Assembly: GCA_029261535.1 (NCBI GenBank)
Contig: JAJDBF010000070.1
Location: 186,001 to 250,000, forward strand
Length of the DNA stretch: 64,000 nt
Direction of reading: 5' to 3'
Source: Nitrospinaceae bacterium
Lineage (GTDB): Bacteria; Nitrospinota; Nitrospinia; Nitrospinales; Nitrospinaceae
The notes below the pieces were generated by a model. The model did no database searches. It was given only the letters and a program-made list of their open reading frames with translations, and had not been told where the DNA came from. Below, piece after piece: positions 24,825 to 33,295 of this stretch. The position numbers and the translations under genes are program-made. Every line of letters begins with the position of its first letter. Position 1 is the first letter of the stretch.

Positions 24825-25514
24825 TCACGCGGGTGACGACTGGTTTTTACGCTTCATGAATTTTTGATACAGGGTAGGAACGAGGGCAAACAATCCAAGG
24901 AGAACAAAAGCGCCAATCACCTGCGGCGAGGCGATGTCTTTCAAGGAATTGATGGCGGCAAGGTTACTGCCAGCATTGGCGTAAACAAAGGTGCCGGGAA
25001 GCGTGCCGATCATGGTGCCGAAAAAAAATGTCTTCACCGGGATGCGGGTCATACCAGAAGCAAGATTGACGAGGAAGAAGGGAAACAGCGGCACCAGTCT
25101 GAGGAACAGCATATAGTTGAAAGCGTTTTGCTCGAGTCCGGCCTGAAACGTTTTCAGTTTTTCACCGAACCTGGATTGCACCCAGTCTTTCAGCAAAAAT
25201 CGTGCGGCAAAAAATGCCAGCGTCGCGCCACAGGTTGCGCCAATGTTCACAATGAACGTTCCTTTGACTGCACCGAACAACGCGCCACCCAGCAACGTCA
25301 GCAAGGTCGCGCCCGGTAAAGATAACGCAGTGGTCGCGATGTAAACTCCGATATACCCCAGAATCATCAAGACAGGATTGGCTTCGTAATAGGCCAGCAA
25401 ATCGTTACGATGGGTTTTCAGAGCTTCGAGGGAGAGGAAACGCCCCAGGTCAAAAAAGAAAAACGCCGCCACACCCAGCGCAATGATTCCAAGTAAAATG
25501 ATTTTTTTCTTCAT
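24825..25514 (-). CDS. TVP38/TMEM64-family membrane protein
   Basis: This is a DedA-superfamily integral membrane protein of 229 residues. An N-terminal span is followed by the family core: ALSLPGATLLTLLGGALFGAVKGTFIVNIGATCGATLAFFAAR and FLRLVPLFPFFLVNLASGMTRIPVKTFFFGTMIGTLPGTFVYA. Relatives are thought to act in lipid or ion translocation. The start is set at the ATG of MKKKIILL. The 79 bases between it and the sulfite-oxidase-like gene hold a GGAGGAG followed by a T run, without a gene. Confidence 0.85.
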   Translation of the reverse strand: MKKKIILLGIIALGVAAFFFFDLGRFLSLEALKTHRNDLLAYYEANPVLMILGYIGVYIATTALSLPGATLLTLLGGALFGAVKGTFIVNIGATCGATLAFFAARFLLKDWVQSRFGEKLKTFQAGLEQNAFNYMLFLRLVPLFPFFLVNLASGMTRIPVKTFFFGTMIGTLPGTFVYANAGSNLAAINSLKDIASPQVIGAFVLLGLFALVPTLYQKFMKRKNQSSPA

Positions 25515-25569
25515 GGTCGATAGTCCGTAGACAAGCTTGCGCTTGCAGGTTTGGGGGATCCAGTCTCCG

Positions 25570-26505
25570 CTAGTTTTTATTCTTTGTAAACACCAGAGTG
25601 TCCGGATGAAACGCATACCACGCGAACCAGAAACCAGTCACCGAAGGAAGCACCCGTCCCTCGCTGTCACGCACGGTCGCAAACTGGTTTTTTAAATCAT
25701 AAAACACGGTGACATCCTGTTTGCCGATTTTGTCTTTAACAACACCTGTGGTTTTGCCCAGTTCACCGAAGGCATAAGCCTTGGATACCCCATCAACCAC
25801 CACTCCCATCACGGTTTCCTTGGGTGAATGAACATTGCTCTTGCGCTTTACCGGAAAAAACAGCGCGGGTGAATCTTTATAACCTGCATAGGGATTGCGT
25901 GTGTAATCGCGTGGATAACCGGTATCCGGAGACAACACCATCGTACCCGGATGGCGGCCTTTCCAGTCCTGCCAACTGGTGTGGGTGGAAGCCAGTAAAG
26001 TGAGTTTCTGCCCGGTCAATGTTCCCGCCACCGCTTCGGATTTTATTTGCGACCACAAACTATTGGTTGCCTTATCGTAGAGCAACATGTCGCTTTGATA
26101 AAGAAGGCCGGAGACACCAAAGGTTTTTCGATTGGGTCCGCGCCCGACAGAGAACATCATGCCGGTGCCACACAACGGGCAATAGGAAACCAACACCGGC
26201 TTGCCGCTAATTTCATCGTTGACCACTTCATGCCAGTTGAGGATATTGACAGGATAAGCTTTTGCTTTTCCGTTGATGAAGAGCCCAAGAACCCGATCGG
26301 AATTTTTAAGAAAACTTTTGCTGGCGGTCTTTGCGGAAATAAATTTCGGCGCGTTGAGGGCCGGGATGCCGTCTTTCGGTGGTCCACCGGACAAAATTTC
26401 ATTGAGCGGAATACTGTGTTTGGAAAAATCCCATCCTGATAACAGCAACACCAGAACGATGCCGACAATTGAAAATCTCCACATACCCGCCTTTGCATTA
26501 ATCAT
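25570..26505 (-). CDS. DUF3179 domain protein, exported
   Basis: The 311-residue protein has an N-terminal membrane/signal segment (WRFSIVGIVLVLLLSGW) and a full DUF3179 domain: AKAYPVNILNWHEVVNDEISGKPVLVSYCPLCGTGMMF, the LLYQSDMLLYD part and a C-terminal FATVRDSEGRVLPSVTGFWFAWYAFHPDT. The SYCPLCG cysteines are a family hallmark. Function is unknown. Start choice between ATG 26505 and ATG 26484 is uncertain. It is on the same strand as TVP38. Confidence 0.8.
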   Translation of the reverse strand: MINAKAGMWRFSIVGIVLVLLLSGWDFSKHSIPLNEILSGGPPKDGIPALNAPKFISAKTASKSFLKNSDRVLGLFINGKAKAYPVNILNWHEVVNDEISGKPVLVSYCPLCGTGMMFSVGRGPNRKTFGVSGLLYQSDMLLYDKATNSLWSQIKSEAVAGTLTGQKLTLLASTHTSWQDWKGRHPGTMVLSPDTGYPRDYTRNPYAGYKDSPALFFPVKRKSNVHSPKETVMGVVVDGVSKAYAFGELGKTTGVVKDKIGKQDVTVFYDLKNQFATVRDSEGRVLPSVTGFWFAWYAFHPDTLVFTKNKN

Positions 26506-26594
26506 GCTGGGAAGTCGGGATGCGCATCGTTTCCTTACATAAACGCAAATATTTAATGGGAAAAAGTTGTCGGGCAAGTGCCGATTCAGCGATG

Positions 26595-27842
26595 TCAGCA
26601 GTCGCGGTGGCTGTGCATTTCTTTCAGACGCTGGTGAAACACGTTCTGGATTTCTCCGCGAATTTTGGAGGATTCATATTCCACCATGCTACCGCCATTT
26701 TCGATAAAGTCGATCTGCCTGGAAATTTTTGGACACACCGGCGACGGGCCACCTCCCTGTTTTTTATTTGAGGTGATCATCAGGTCGCAAAACCGGATTC
26801 CTTCATTCACCGTTTTTGCCAGTGCCGGGTTGATCTGATAGCCCTTGTTCTTTTCCAAAAAATCCGCAATTGTGAGCACTCTTTCAAACTGCTCCCGCGC
26901 CTTGACGTAATTGCGATCGAGAACAAACTGGATGGCTTTCATCATCGACAGTCCTTTGTTGCCGATAAAATGTTTCGGTGCCGTTTCCTTAAAGTAGCTT
27001 GCCTCGTACTGCTCCAGCAATTCCAAAGCACGCTTGCGGCAAACCACTGGCGACAATGGTTGATTGCTCGCCGTCGATGCATTGTCCGGATTGATCTCTT
27101 CTGAAATATAAAACCAGATGAGGGTTTTGAGCGCGAGCGGACGCGACAGGATACGCCCTTTGAGGGCGTGTTCAATCCGCTTCAACCCCTGGAGCCTGAG
27201 GTCCTGCCCTCCCTGCATCAGGAAATTGGCGATGCCTCCGATGCGCGTGTTTCCGTACTCATAAACGCCAAGCCCAAAATAAGCATCGTTGTAACGCGGA
27301 TCGAGGTCAAGTGCGTCTTCAAAATGATTGTCCGCACTCAACCCGTTCATCAACGCTGACAAAATATGCCCGGCACCGTATTCGACAATACCCACATAGC
27401 CTTCGGAGGCCCCGAGAAAAAAATACGCTTCGGCGCGCTGTTCCTTTGTGATGCCCGGCATCTCCAGTATTTCTTCAGCCAACTCTTTCGAACGCTTGCT
27501 GTTGTTATCAAAATCATTGCGGATCGAATCGACCTTGAACTTGCTGGTGAACGATAAGACATGCGACAACTCTGCCAGCAGACCGGCGAGATAAAAATGA
27601 AACTTCATCGCCTCCAGCCGGTTGGCGATGGTGTGCGGTTGCTTCTCCAGTTCAGCAATGCGATGGCGAAACGGCGGCAACCACTTGTCGAAATCGTAAT
27701 ACAGGGTCCCGACGATGGCCCTTGAAATCATTTCATCGGCTTCAAGATTGGCGAGACTATGGGAGGGACCCACTAGCGGAATTTGTTTTCCTGTCAGCCC
27801 AGTGGCACCGGACAATAGCAGGGTGACTGCCAGAAAAACCAT
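26595..27842 (-). CDS. Exported TPR-like protein, unknown function
   Basis: This is a 415-residue protein with a signal-like N-terminus (MVFLAVTLLLSGATG) and helical, TPR-like repeats, e.g. HFEDALDLDPRYNDAYFGLGVYEYG and QRAEAYFFLGASEGYVG. I recognise no catalytic motif. The start is uncertain: a TTG just upstream would lengthen the signal segment slightly. The frame overlaps the end of the next gene if read from farther upstream, so the two are tightly packed. It is probably co-transcribed with that TPR gene. Confidence 0.65.
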   Translation of the reverse strand: MVFLAVTLLLSGATGLTGKQIPLVGPSHSLANLEADEMISRAIVGTLYYDFDKWLPPFRHRIAELEKQPHTIANRLEAMKFHFYLAGLLAELSHVLSFTSKFKVDSIRNDFDNNSKRSKELAEEILEMPGITKEQRAEAYFFLGASEGYVGIVEYGAGHILSALMNGLSADNHFEDALDLDPRYNDAYFGLGVYEYGNTRIGGIANFLMQGGQDLRLQGLKRIEHALKGRILSRPLALKTLIWFYISEEINPDNASTASNQPLSPVVCRKRALELLEQYEASYFKETAPKHFIGNKGLSMMKAIQFVLDRNYVKAREQFERVLTIADFLEKNKGYQINPALAKTVNEGIRFCDLMITSNKKQGGGPSPVCPKISRQIDFIENGGSMVEYESSKIRGEIQNVFHQRLKEMHSHRDC

Positions 27843-27912
27843 TGCGAGCAAAACGCGCTGCTCGCCAGAGAAAAATTTCCTCTGATAACTAACGAATACT
27901 CCCGCACAAAAT

Positions 27913-29481
27913 TCAGTCGGCAAGCTGGGAAATGAGTTCCCGAATCTTATCGGCTTTTTGAAATTCCTTGAGTTTGACACAGAGTTTTTCGCCTTTTTCT
28001 AGGTAATACCGGCACTCGTCCGGATTGTTTAGTTGGGTTGCGTACAATTGCCCGAGCAAAAGATAGGCATCGGTCAGGTCCGGTTTGATACGCAATGTTT
28101 CTTTCAGCGCAACGGTTGCCTCTTCAAGCCGTTCTGAATCCATCAACACCAATCCGAGAGTGAACCGGGCGTGCACCGAATCCGGAGCCAACCGTGCGGA
28201 ATGTTGCAGGACCCTGACCGCAGAGTCATAACGCTGGGTGGAACGATAGGCCGTACCTAAATAGTAAAACAAATTTGGGTTCTCAGATGCAAACAAAGTC
28301 GCCCGTTCCAGCAAATTCACCGCCTCCTCCGCCTGCCCCTGCCTGAGGTAAGCCGCGCCAAGTGCGATGAAGGCATGAATGAATTCCGGCCCCAGCCGGA
28401 TGGAATGACGAAAGGCCCCAATGGCACTCTCCAGTGTGTCGAGCCCCTGATCCTCCAGAGAGCCGTAAGCGATGCCCATATTGTAGTAGGCATCCAGAAA
28501 ATCCGGGCGAAACCGGATCGCCATTTTGTAAGCATCAACTGCAGACTGATAGCGCCCCTGCTTGTGAAGACGCAGGCCTTCCTGTAACCATTCATCTGCC
28601 GCCGATTCCTGATCCAAAGGTGGCTTGCCCTCTTTCGAAACCTGCTGGGTGAAACGAATATTTTTCTCTTCCCCCTTTTTTCGGAACAACGTTTCTGCTT
28701 TTCCCAGATAATGGGAAGCTCGTTTCGCATTGCGCAGTTTTTTCAAGTGAAGGGCCCCGAGCTGAAAATACGCAGAGGCGAAATCAGGTTCAACACGTAC
28801 CGAATTTTTAAAGGCAAGTCGCGCCGAAACATTTAATCCAAATTCCAGAAAGGCATTGCCCATCAGGTAATAGCCTTGCGCCACACAGCGCGCCTTCTCC
28901 GCCTGCGCCTTGTCCTCGCTTCCGTAGATGTCGAGATAGCGACCCAGCTTGTCCGAGGCGAAGGTCAACCAGTGATCCAGCACGGCAAAATCTGGTTCCA
29001 GACTGACCGCCCGCTTCATCGCCTCATAGGCTTTGGCCTTGTTCCGCATCGCCTCATAAGAGCAAGCCAGATCAAAATGAACCTGACCAATATTCGGACG
29101 CAAACGCAAGGCTTTGCGATAGCATTCCACCTCCTGCTTGTACTTCCCCATACTGCCGCAGACGTAGCCGAGAAAATACTGCGCGGCATAAGCCTGCGGG
29201 TCCTGATCACAAATCTCCGTCAACACGCCAAGGGCCGCGACGTTGTGCCCGCGAATCATTAAAATCATGCCCTCGTAAAATGCATTTCGATCCTGCCATT
29301 CATAAGGGAACAGATCGCACACCTGATCCACCAGGCGACCCACCACATGATCCGATTCCTGCTGTGCCACCTGTTCCACCAGTTCGGGGTATTTCTGGCG
29401 CAACTGATCGCCCAGCGTGGTCCAGTTGTCTTCCTCACTGGTGAAAACGGTTTTAGGTTTTTGAGCAATGGTTGGCTTCAT
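27913..29481 (-). CDS. Cytoplasmic TPR-repeat protein
   Basis: This is a 522-residue protein made almost wholly of tetratricopeptide repeats, for example the units ending in YRKALRLRPN, YKMAIRFRPD, FRHSIRLGPE, LQHSARLAPD and LKETLRIKPD. There is no signal peptide. It should be a scaffold for protein-protein contacts. A TATAAT on the minus strand 22-27 bases before the ATG suggests a promoter or a short leader. No partner is evident apart from the exported TPR protein encoded next. Confidence 0.75.
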   Translation of the reverse strand: MKPTIAQKPKTVFTSEEDNWTTLGDQLRQKYPELVEQVAQQESDHVVGRLVDQVCDLFPYEWQDRNAFYEGMILMIRGHNVAALGVLTEICDQDPQAYAAQYFLGYVCGSMGKYKQEVECYRKALRLRPNIGQVHFDLACSYEAMRNKAKAYEAMKRAVSLEPDFAVLDHWLTFASDKLGRYLDIYGSEDKAQAEKARCVAQGYYLMGNAFLEFGLNVSARLAFKNSVRVEPDFASAYFQLGALHLKKLRNAKRASHYLGKAETLFRKKGEEKNIRFTQQVSKEGKPPLDQESAADEWLQEGLRLHKQGRYQSAVDAYKMAIRFRPDFLDAYYNMGIAYGSLEDQGLDTLESAIGAFRHSIRLGPEFIHAFIALGAAYLRQGQAEEAVNLLERATLFASENPNLFYYLGTAYRSTQRYDSAVRVLQHSARLAPDSVHARFTLGLVLMDSERLEEATVALKETLRIKPDLTDAYLLLGQLYATQLNNPDECRYYLEKGEKLCVKLKEFQKADKIRELISQLAD

Positions 29482-29536
29482 GATCAACGTCGAAAGGTTC
29501 GTCTTTCATTATAGTATTTCAGACGAAGCAATTAAA

Positions 29537-29640
29537 GAGGGACCCACTAGCGTGGGGGCTAACGGGCTACCCCTGCAATAGCTAACAAAATTTTATGGGC
29601 GCATGACAGAATGTTTCCTTGTTAGCCGTCACGCAAGTGA
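29537..29640. repeat. Copy of the dispersed GCGCAT repeat family
   Basis: The space between the TPR gene and pstB contains CACTAGCGTGGGGGCTAACGG, then AATTTTATGGGCGCATGACAGAA and a closing GTTAGCC. The same core (roughly AATATTTTnTGAGCGCATn) recurs near 50429, 50791, 52602, 52700, 57182 and 58433. GCTAAC and GTTAGC flank it as short inverted repeats. Confidence 0.6.
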
Positions 29641-30315
29641 CCCTGCGGACAACATCACCTGATAATCACCGATGCGTTCGGCCTGCGCCGGATCGTGCGT
29701 CACCCACACCAGAGTGCAACAGGATTTTAGCGACAACGCCCACTCTTCAATCACGTTGGCAGATTCCGGATCCAGCGAAGCGGTCGGTTCATCCAGAAGT
29801 AACACGTCGGGCTCCAGTGCCAGTGTGCGTGCCAGTGCCAGGCGTTGTTGCTGACCTTGAGACAACGCCACCGCCGGAGCGTCCAACCGATCCTTGACCT
29901 CCTCCCACAATCCGGCCTGCAGAAGGGCCTGCTCGGCAAGTTCCGGAAACAGGGCGCGTTCTTTTGGCCGATGATAGATCAAGCCGAAGATCACATTCTG
30001 ATAAATACTTTTTGGAAACACGCAGGGTTTTTGAAACAACAGACCGACCCGCCGACGCAGATCACACAGGTCGGTATCATCACCATAAATATCTTGGCCA
30101 AAAACTTTTATCGAACCGGACAGGGAAAACCCCGGCATGCGGTCGTTCATCCGGCACAGGGTGCGTAGCAAGGTGGACTTGCCGGAACCGGATGGACCGG
30201 AAAAAGTGGTGATGCTACCAGTCGCAAGAGTGAGGTTAATACTATCGAGCACCCGCTCCTCGCCATAACTCACGCCAAGCGATACCACCTCGATTGCAGG
30301 AAGAGTGGAGTTCAT
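29629..30315 (-). CDS. pstB: Phosphate ABC transporter ATP-binding protein
   Basis: This is the ATPase of the high-affinity phosphate importer. The 228-residue protein has Walker A GPSGSGKST, a Q-loop (GLLFQKP), a signature LSQGQQQRLALARTLA (LSQGQ for LSGGQ), Walker B VLLLDEPTASLDP and the switch histidine in WVTHD. It is slightly short for PstB (about 250-260). The ATG overlaps the pstA stop by four bases. No phoU follows; a dispersed repeat does. Confidence 0.88.
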   Translation of the reverse strand: MNSTLPAIEVVSLGVSYGEERVLDSINLTLATGSITTFSGPSGSGKSTLLRTLCRMNDRMPGFSLSGSIKVFGQDIYGDDTDLCDLRRRVGLLFQKPCVFPKSIYQNVIFGLIYHRPKERALFPELAEQALLQAGLWEEVKDRLDAPAVALSQGQQQRLALARTLALEPDVLLLDEPTASLDPESANVIEEWALSLKSCCTLVWVTHDPAQAERIGDYQVMLSAGSLA

Positions 30316-31157
30316 GAATCGGCCTCCAGAGACAGGCGGGAACGGATCACCAGCGACAGGCTGATCAGGAAAAATACGATGCCGATGAGCACCAGCCCCG
30401 CACCCCAGGCGTTGGCAACCGTGTTCGGGTCGACCGCTTCCTGGGCCAGCGTGAGAATATGCGTCTGCAATGTGAGCACAGGCTCGGTCCACGTTTCGGG
30501 AAACAAAATGCCGGAAAAGACGGTCGCCGTGAACATGATGGCCGCGGTTTCACCGGCGGCGCGGGCCAGCCCCAACAGGACACCGGTCACCAGACCGTAA
30601 GCACTTTGCGGAAGCACCACCGCCCGCACCCTTTGCCAGGGCGATAAACCGAGCGCACGCGCCGTTTCCTGATAATGCTCCGGTATCGCCTCAATCGATT
30701 GTCGCATCACGGTCTGCACCGTCGGCGAAATCATCACCGCTAAAATAAAAACGCCTGTTGTCCACGACACGCCAATGTCGAGCCAGACACCGAACACCAT
30801 GAATCCGATCAATCCAAACAAAATAGTGGGAACGGCGTTGAGGGAATACATCAGCAATTGAAACAACTCGGCAGTTTTACCCGGCCTCAGGATTTCCGTC
30901 TGAAAAAGTGCGGAGCCTAACGCGATGGGAAAACTCAGGACACCGGCACCGAGCATGAGCAGGAGCGTCCCCAACGCCTGATAAAAAATACCGCCCTCAC
31001 CAAAATTGCCCGGTGCGCCAAACAAAAAATCAATATTGATCGCAGAATGACCGCGCCAAATTACGGCGATAAGAATCAGGGCCAGCAGACTGCAACCGGC
31101 AATGGCTGAGGACGCAAGAACCCACCGCAAAATCCTGTCTTTTAACTGACGATTCAT
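30312..31157 (-). CDS. pstA: Phosphate ABC transporter permease PstA
   Basis: This is one of the two inner-membrane subunits of the phosphate channel. The 281-residue protein has six or so spans and the EAA-type coupling loop ALGLSPWQRVRAVVLPQSAYGLVTGVLLGLARAAGETA, diagnostic of PstA/PstC. It starts directly after the pstC stop and overlaps pstB. All four pst genes form one minus-strand operon. Confidence 0.9.
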   Translation of the reverse strand: MNRQLKDRILRWVLASSAIAGCSLLALILIAVIWRGHSAINIDFLFGAPGNFGEGGIFYQALGTLLLMLGAGVLSFPIALGSALFQTEILRPGKTAELFQLLMYSLNAVPTILFGLIGFMVFGVWLDIGVSWTTGVFILAVMISPTVQTVMRQSIEAIPEHYQETARALGLSPWQRVRAVVLPQSAYGLVTGVLLGLARAAGETAAIMFTATVFSGILFPETWTEPVLTLQTHILTLAQEAVDPNTVANAWGAGLVLIGIVFFLISLSLVIRSRLSLEADS

Positions 31158-32111
31158 TCAGTTTTTCCCAACCAGTATTTTAACTGATGGTTCATTGCCC
31201 CCCCCTACCCCGCAACAATCTTCACGACTCATTTTATTTCCCTTATTCAGTAAGCGGGTGCCGACTAGGCTGATCACCATGACCATCAAAAAAAGTACCA
31301 GGCCGGAGGCGATCAAGGCGTTCCAGTGCAGGCCGGACCCGAGTGCTTCGGCGGCTTCCCGCCCAAGCTTGGAGGGAATGCTCTGTCCCGGCTGAGTGAC
31401 ATCAAACCACGGGTTCGGCAGGCGGTCCAATCCGCCGATGACCAGCATCACCGCTACCGTTTCTCCCATCGCCCGGCCCAATCCCAAAAGCACAGCCCCC
31501 ACCACTCCGGGCAGAGCCTGCGGCAGAACCACGCCGAAGGTTATTTCCGATGAGGTCAACCCAAGGGCTCTGGCAATCTCCCGGTATTCAAAAGGGACGG
31601 CACGCAGTGCATCTTCTGCAAGGGTCATGATCGTTGGCAGGACCATCCCAGCCAGCAGGAAAGATGCTGTCAGTAAGGTATTGCCGTCGATCAGTCCGAA
31701 AACATCCTGAACCCAGACGGCGAGAAACGAAACTCCAAGCAATCCGAACAGGATTCCCGGAACCCCGGCGAGCAATTCCATGGTGGCTTTGACGACACTT
31801 CGCCATCGCGGCGGTAGATATTCCGATGTGTAAAGCGCAGAGCCCAGTGCCAGCGGCAGAACCCAGACCAACGCCAGGCCGGTAACAGTGATCGATCCGT
31901 AGACCAGTGGCCACACGCTGTAACTTTCTCCGGGAATCCAGTCGCTACCGGAAAAAAACTCGAGGCCCATGGCAGAAAATATGGGCAGACTTTGAACGAT
32001 CAGGAAAAGAAACAGCAGGACAACGGAACCCGACGCGATGACAGCCGTCAATCCAGTCAACAGAACAAAGGGATGCTTCCAGTTGACCTCGGGGTCGAAC
32101 AAAAAACGCAT
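31158..32111 (-). CDS. pstC: Phosphate ABC transporter permease PstC
   Basis: This is the second channel subunit. The 317-residue protein has several membrane spans and the loop ALGLTSSEITFGVVLPQALPGVVGAVLLGLGRAMGETVAVMLVIG. The extra C-terminal tail of about 30 residues (SREDCCGVGGGNEP...) is outside the usual fold and has a Cys pair; I have no function for it. The gene follows pstS by six bases. Confidence 0.9.
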   Translation of the reverse strand: MRFLFDPEVNWKHPFVLLTGLTAVIASGSVVLLFLFLIVQSLPIFSAMGLEFFSGSDWIPGESYSVWPLVYGSITVTGLALVWVLPLALGSALYTSEYLPPRWRSVVKATMELLAGVPGILFGLLGVSFLAVWVQDVFGLIDGNTLLTASFLLAGMVLPTIMTLAEDALRAVPFEYREIARALGLTSSEITFGVVLPQALPGVVGAVLLGLGRAMGETVAVMLVIGGLDRLPNPWFDVTQPGQSIPSKLGREAAEALGSGLHWNALIASGLVLFLMVMVISLVGTRLLNKGNKMSREDCCGVGGGNEPSVKILVGKN

Positions 32112-32117
32112 GGGAAT

Positions 32118-33035
32118 TTATTGGATACCGGGCACCTCGCCCGCCAGGTGGGAACCTTCGCTTTGCCGTACAGGAACGTAGTGAAGGTCTTCAACAATCG
32201 ACTGACCATTTTCGCTTAGCATGAAGGCCAGAAAACCTTGTGCCTCGGGTGCGGCTTTTGCGGGCAGGAGTAAATTGAGATTCCGGACAATCGGGTAACT
32301 GCCGTTGTCTACATTTCCCTGCGTCGGTTGGATGATACGTTCGCCTTCGATCAAACCAAGTCCGCGCACTTCCTGATTCATCCACGCGAAAGAGAGCATG
32401 CCGATAGCTGAATGACTCTGCGCGATTTTTGCCTGCTCCTCGTTATTGGAACCTGTGACCAGCCGGACCCCGGCGGCGTGGGCTGAAGGATCACCGAAGA
32501 CATAGTCCATGAACACATGGCGCGTGCCGCGATGCCGTTCCTTGTCGATGACCACAATCTGCCGGTTGGGTCCGCCCACTTCCTGCCAGTTGCGGATGCG
32601 TCCTTCATAAATCGCGCGAATCTGCTGACGCGTCAGTGCCGTCACCCCGGCCTCGTAAATTTCGGACGATACCACACAGGCCACGGCATCGCGCCCGATG
32701 ACATGCACCTGCAATCCGCGCTCGCGAAATTTTTTCTTTTCAGCTTCCGTCATTTCGCGTGAGGCCAGCCCGATATCCAGCAAGCCACTGCCCACTCCCT
32801 GAATGCCAACTCCGGAACCGCCACCGCTCACCGTGACCCGCACGCCAGGATGGCTTCGGTTATAGTGGGCCGCCGCCTTGGAAACCACCGGCAGGACCGT
32901 CGTCGAACCACCGGAACGGATCAGCCCCTCGGCGATAACAAAACTCGGCAGAAAAAAGATGGAACAGGCGATCCCCCCTGCGAGCAAGATGCAGGTGGCA
33001 GACCAAAAGCTAAAACAGGCAGAATGTGTTCTCAA
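32118..33035 (-). CDS. pstS: Phosphate-binding protein PstS
   Basis: This is the periplasmic phosphate receptor. It has a signal peptide-like N-terminus, then RSGGSTTVLPVVSKAAAHY, VSGGGSGVGIQGVGSGLLDIGLASREMT (phosphate loops) and IVVIDKERHRGTRHVFMDYVFG. I prefer the TTG at 33035 because GGGGGA stands about six bases before it; a TTG at 33056 is the alternative. On the minus strand TATAAT at 33064-33069 may be the -10 box of the pst operon. I see no convincing Pho box. Confidence 0.85.
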   Translation of the reverse strand: MRTHSACFSFWSATCILLAGGIACSIFFLPSFVIAEGLIRSGGSTTVLPVVSKAAAHYNRSHPGVRVTVSGGGSGVGIQGVGSGLLDIGLASREMTEAEKKKFRERGLQVHVIGRDAVACVVSSEIYEAGVTALTRQQIRAIYEGRIRNWQEVGGPNRQIVVIDKERHRGTRHVFMDYVFGDPSAHAAGVRLVTGSNNEEQAKIAQSHSAIGMLSFAWMNQEVRGLGLIEGERIIQPTQGNVDNGSYPIVRNLNLLLPAKAAPEAQGFLAFMLSENGQSIVEDLHYVPVRQSEGSHLAGEVPGIQ

Positions 33036-33220
33036 AATGTCCCCCAAAAGATACAAACATCTAATTATATAGATAAATGAATACTAGAAACCAGTATTAA
33101 GTCGAGGGGACAACCAACTCCTTACAATTTCTTAAAAACACTCACGAAATCATCCATCGAGACATTAAAAAATAAAATTAAACCCATATTGCTCAACCAC
33201 TTAAAGCAATATTAAATCTT

Positions 33221-33280
33221 AAGATTAATCGATTGACTTTAAATAAAATCCGTGTAAAATAAGATCAATCAATTGATCTT
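33221..33280 (+). promoter_or_regulatory. Promoter with two palindromic operators, 40 bases apart
   Basis: TTGACT (33233-33238), a 16-base spacer and TAAAAT (33255-33260) form a strong promoter for the AAA ATPase gene. A 20-base palindrome AAGATCAATCAATTGATCTT (33261-33280) lies just after the -10 box. A related copy AAGATTAATCGATTGACTTT (33221-33240), 16 of 20 identical, covers the -35 box. The exact 40-base offset puts both on the same helix face. AATCTTAAGATT (33215-33226) adds a further perfect palindrome. This is the layout of a repressor-controlled promoter. The repressor is not obvious nearby. Confidence 0.7.
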
Positions 33281-33295
33281 AAAAAATAATACGCT

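Noticed and set aside
27763-27778. 16 bases GAGGGACCCACTAGCG shared with 29537-29552
   Set aside because: The first copy is inside coding sequence and lacks the rest of the dispersed repeat, so it is probably chance or a tiny remnant.
33057-33220. Pho box before pstS
   Set aside because: I looked for the CTGTCAT-type direct repeats on the minus strand and found none convincing.
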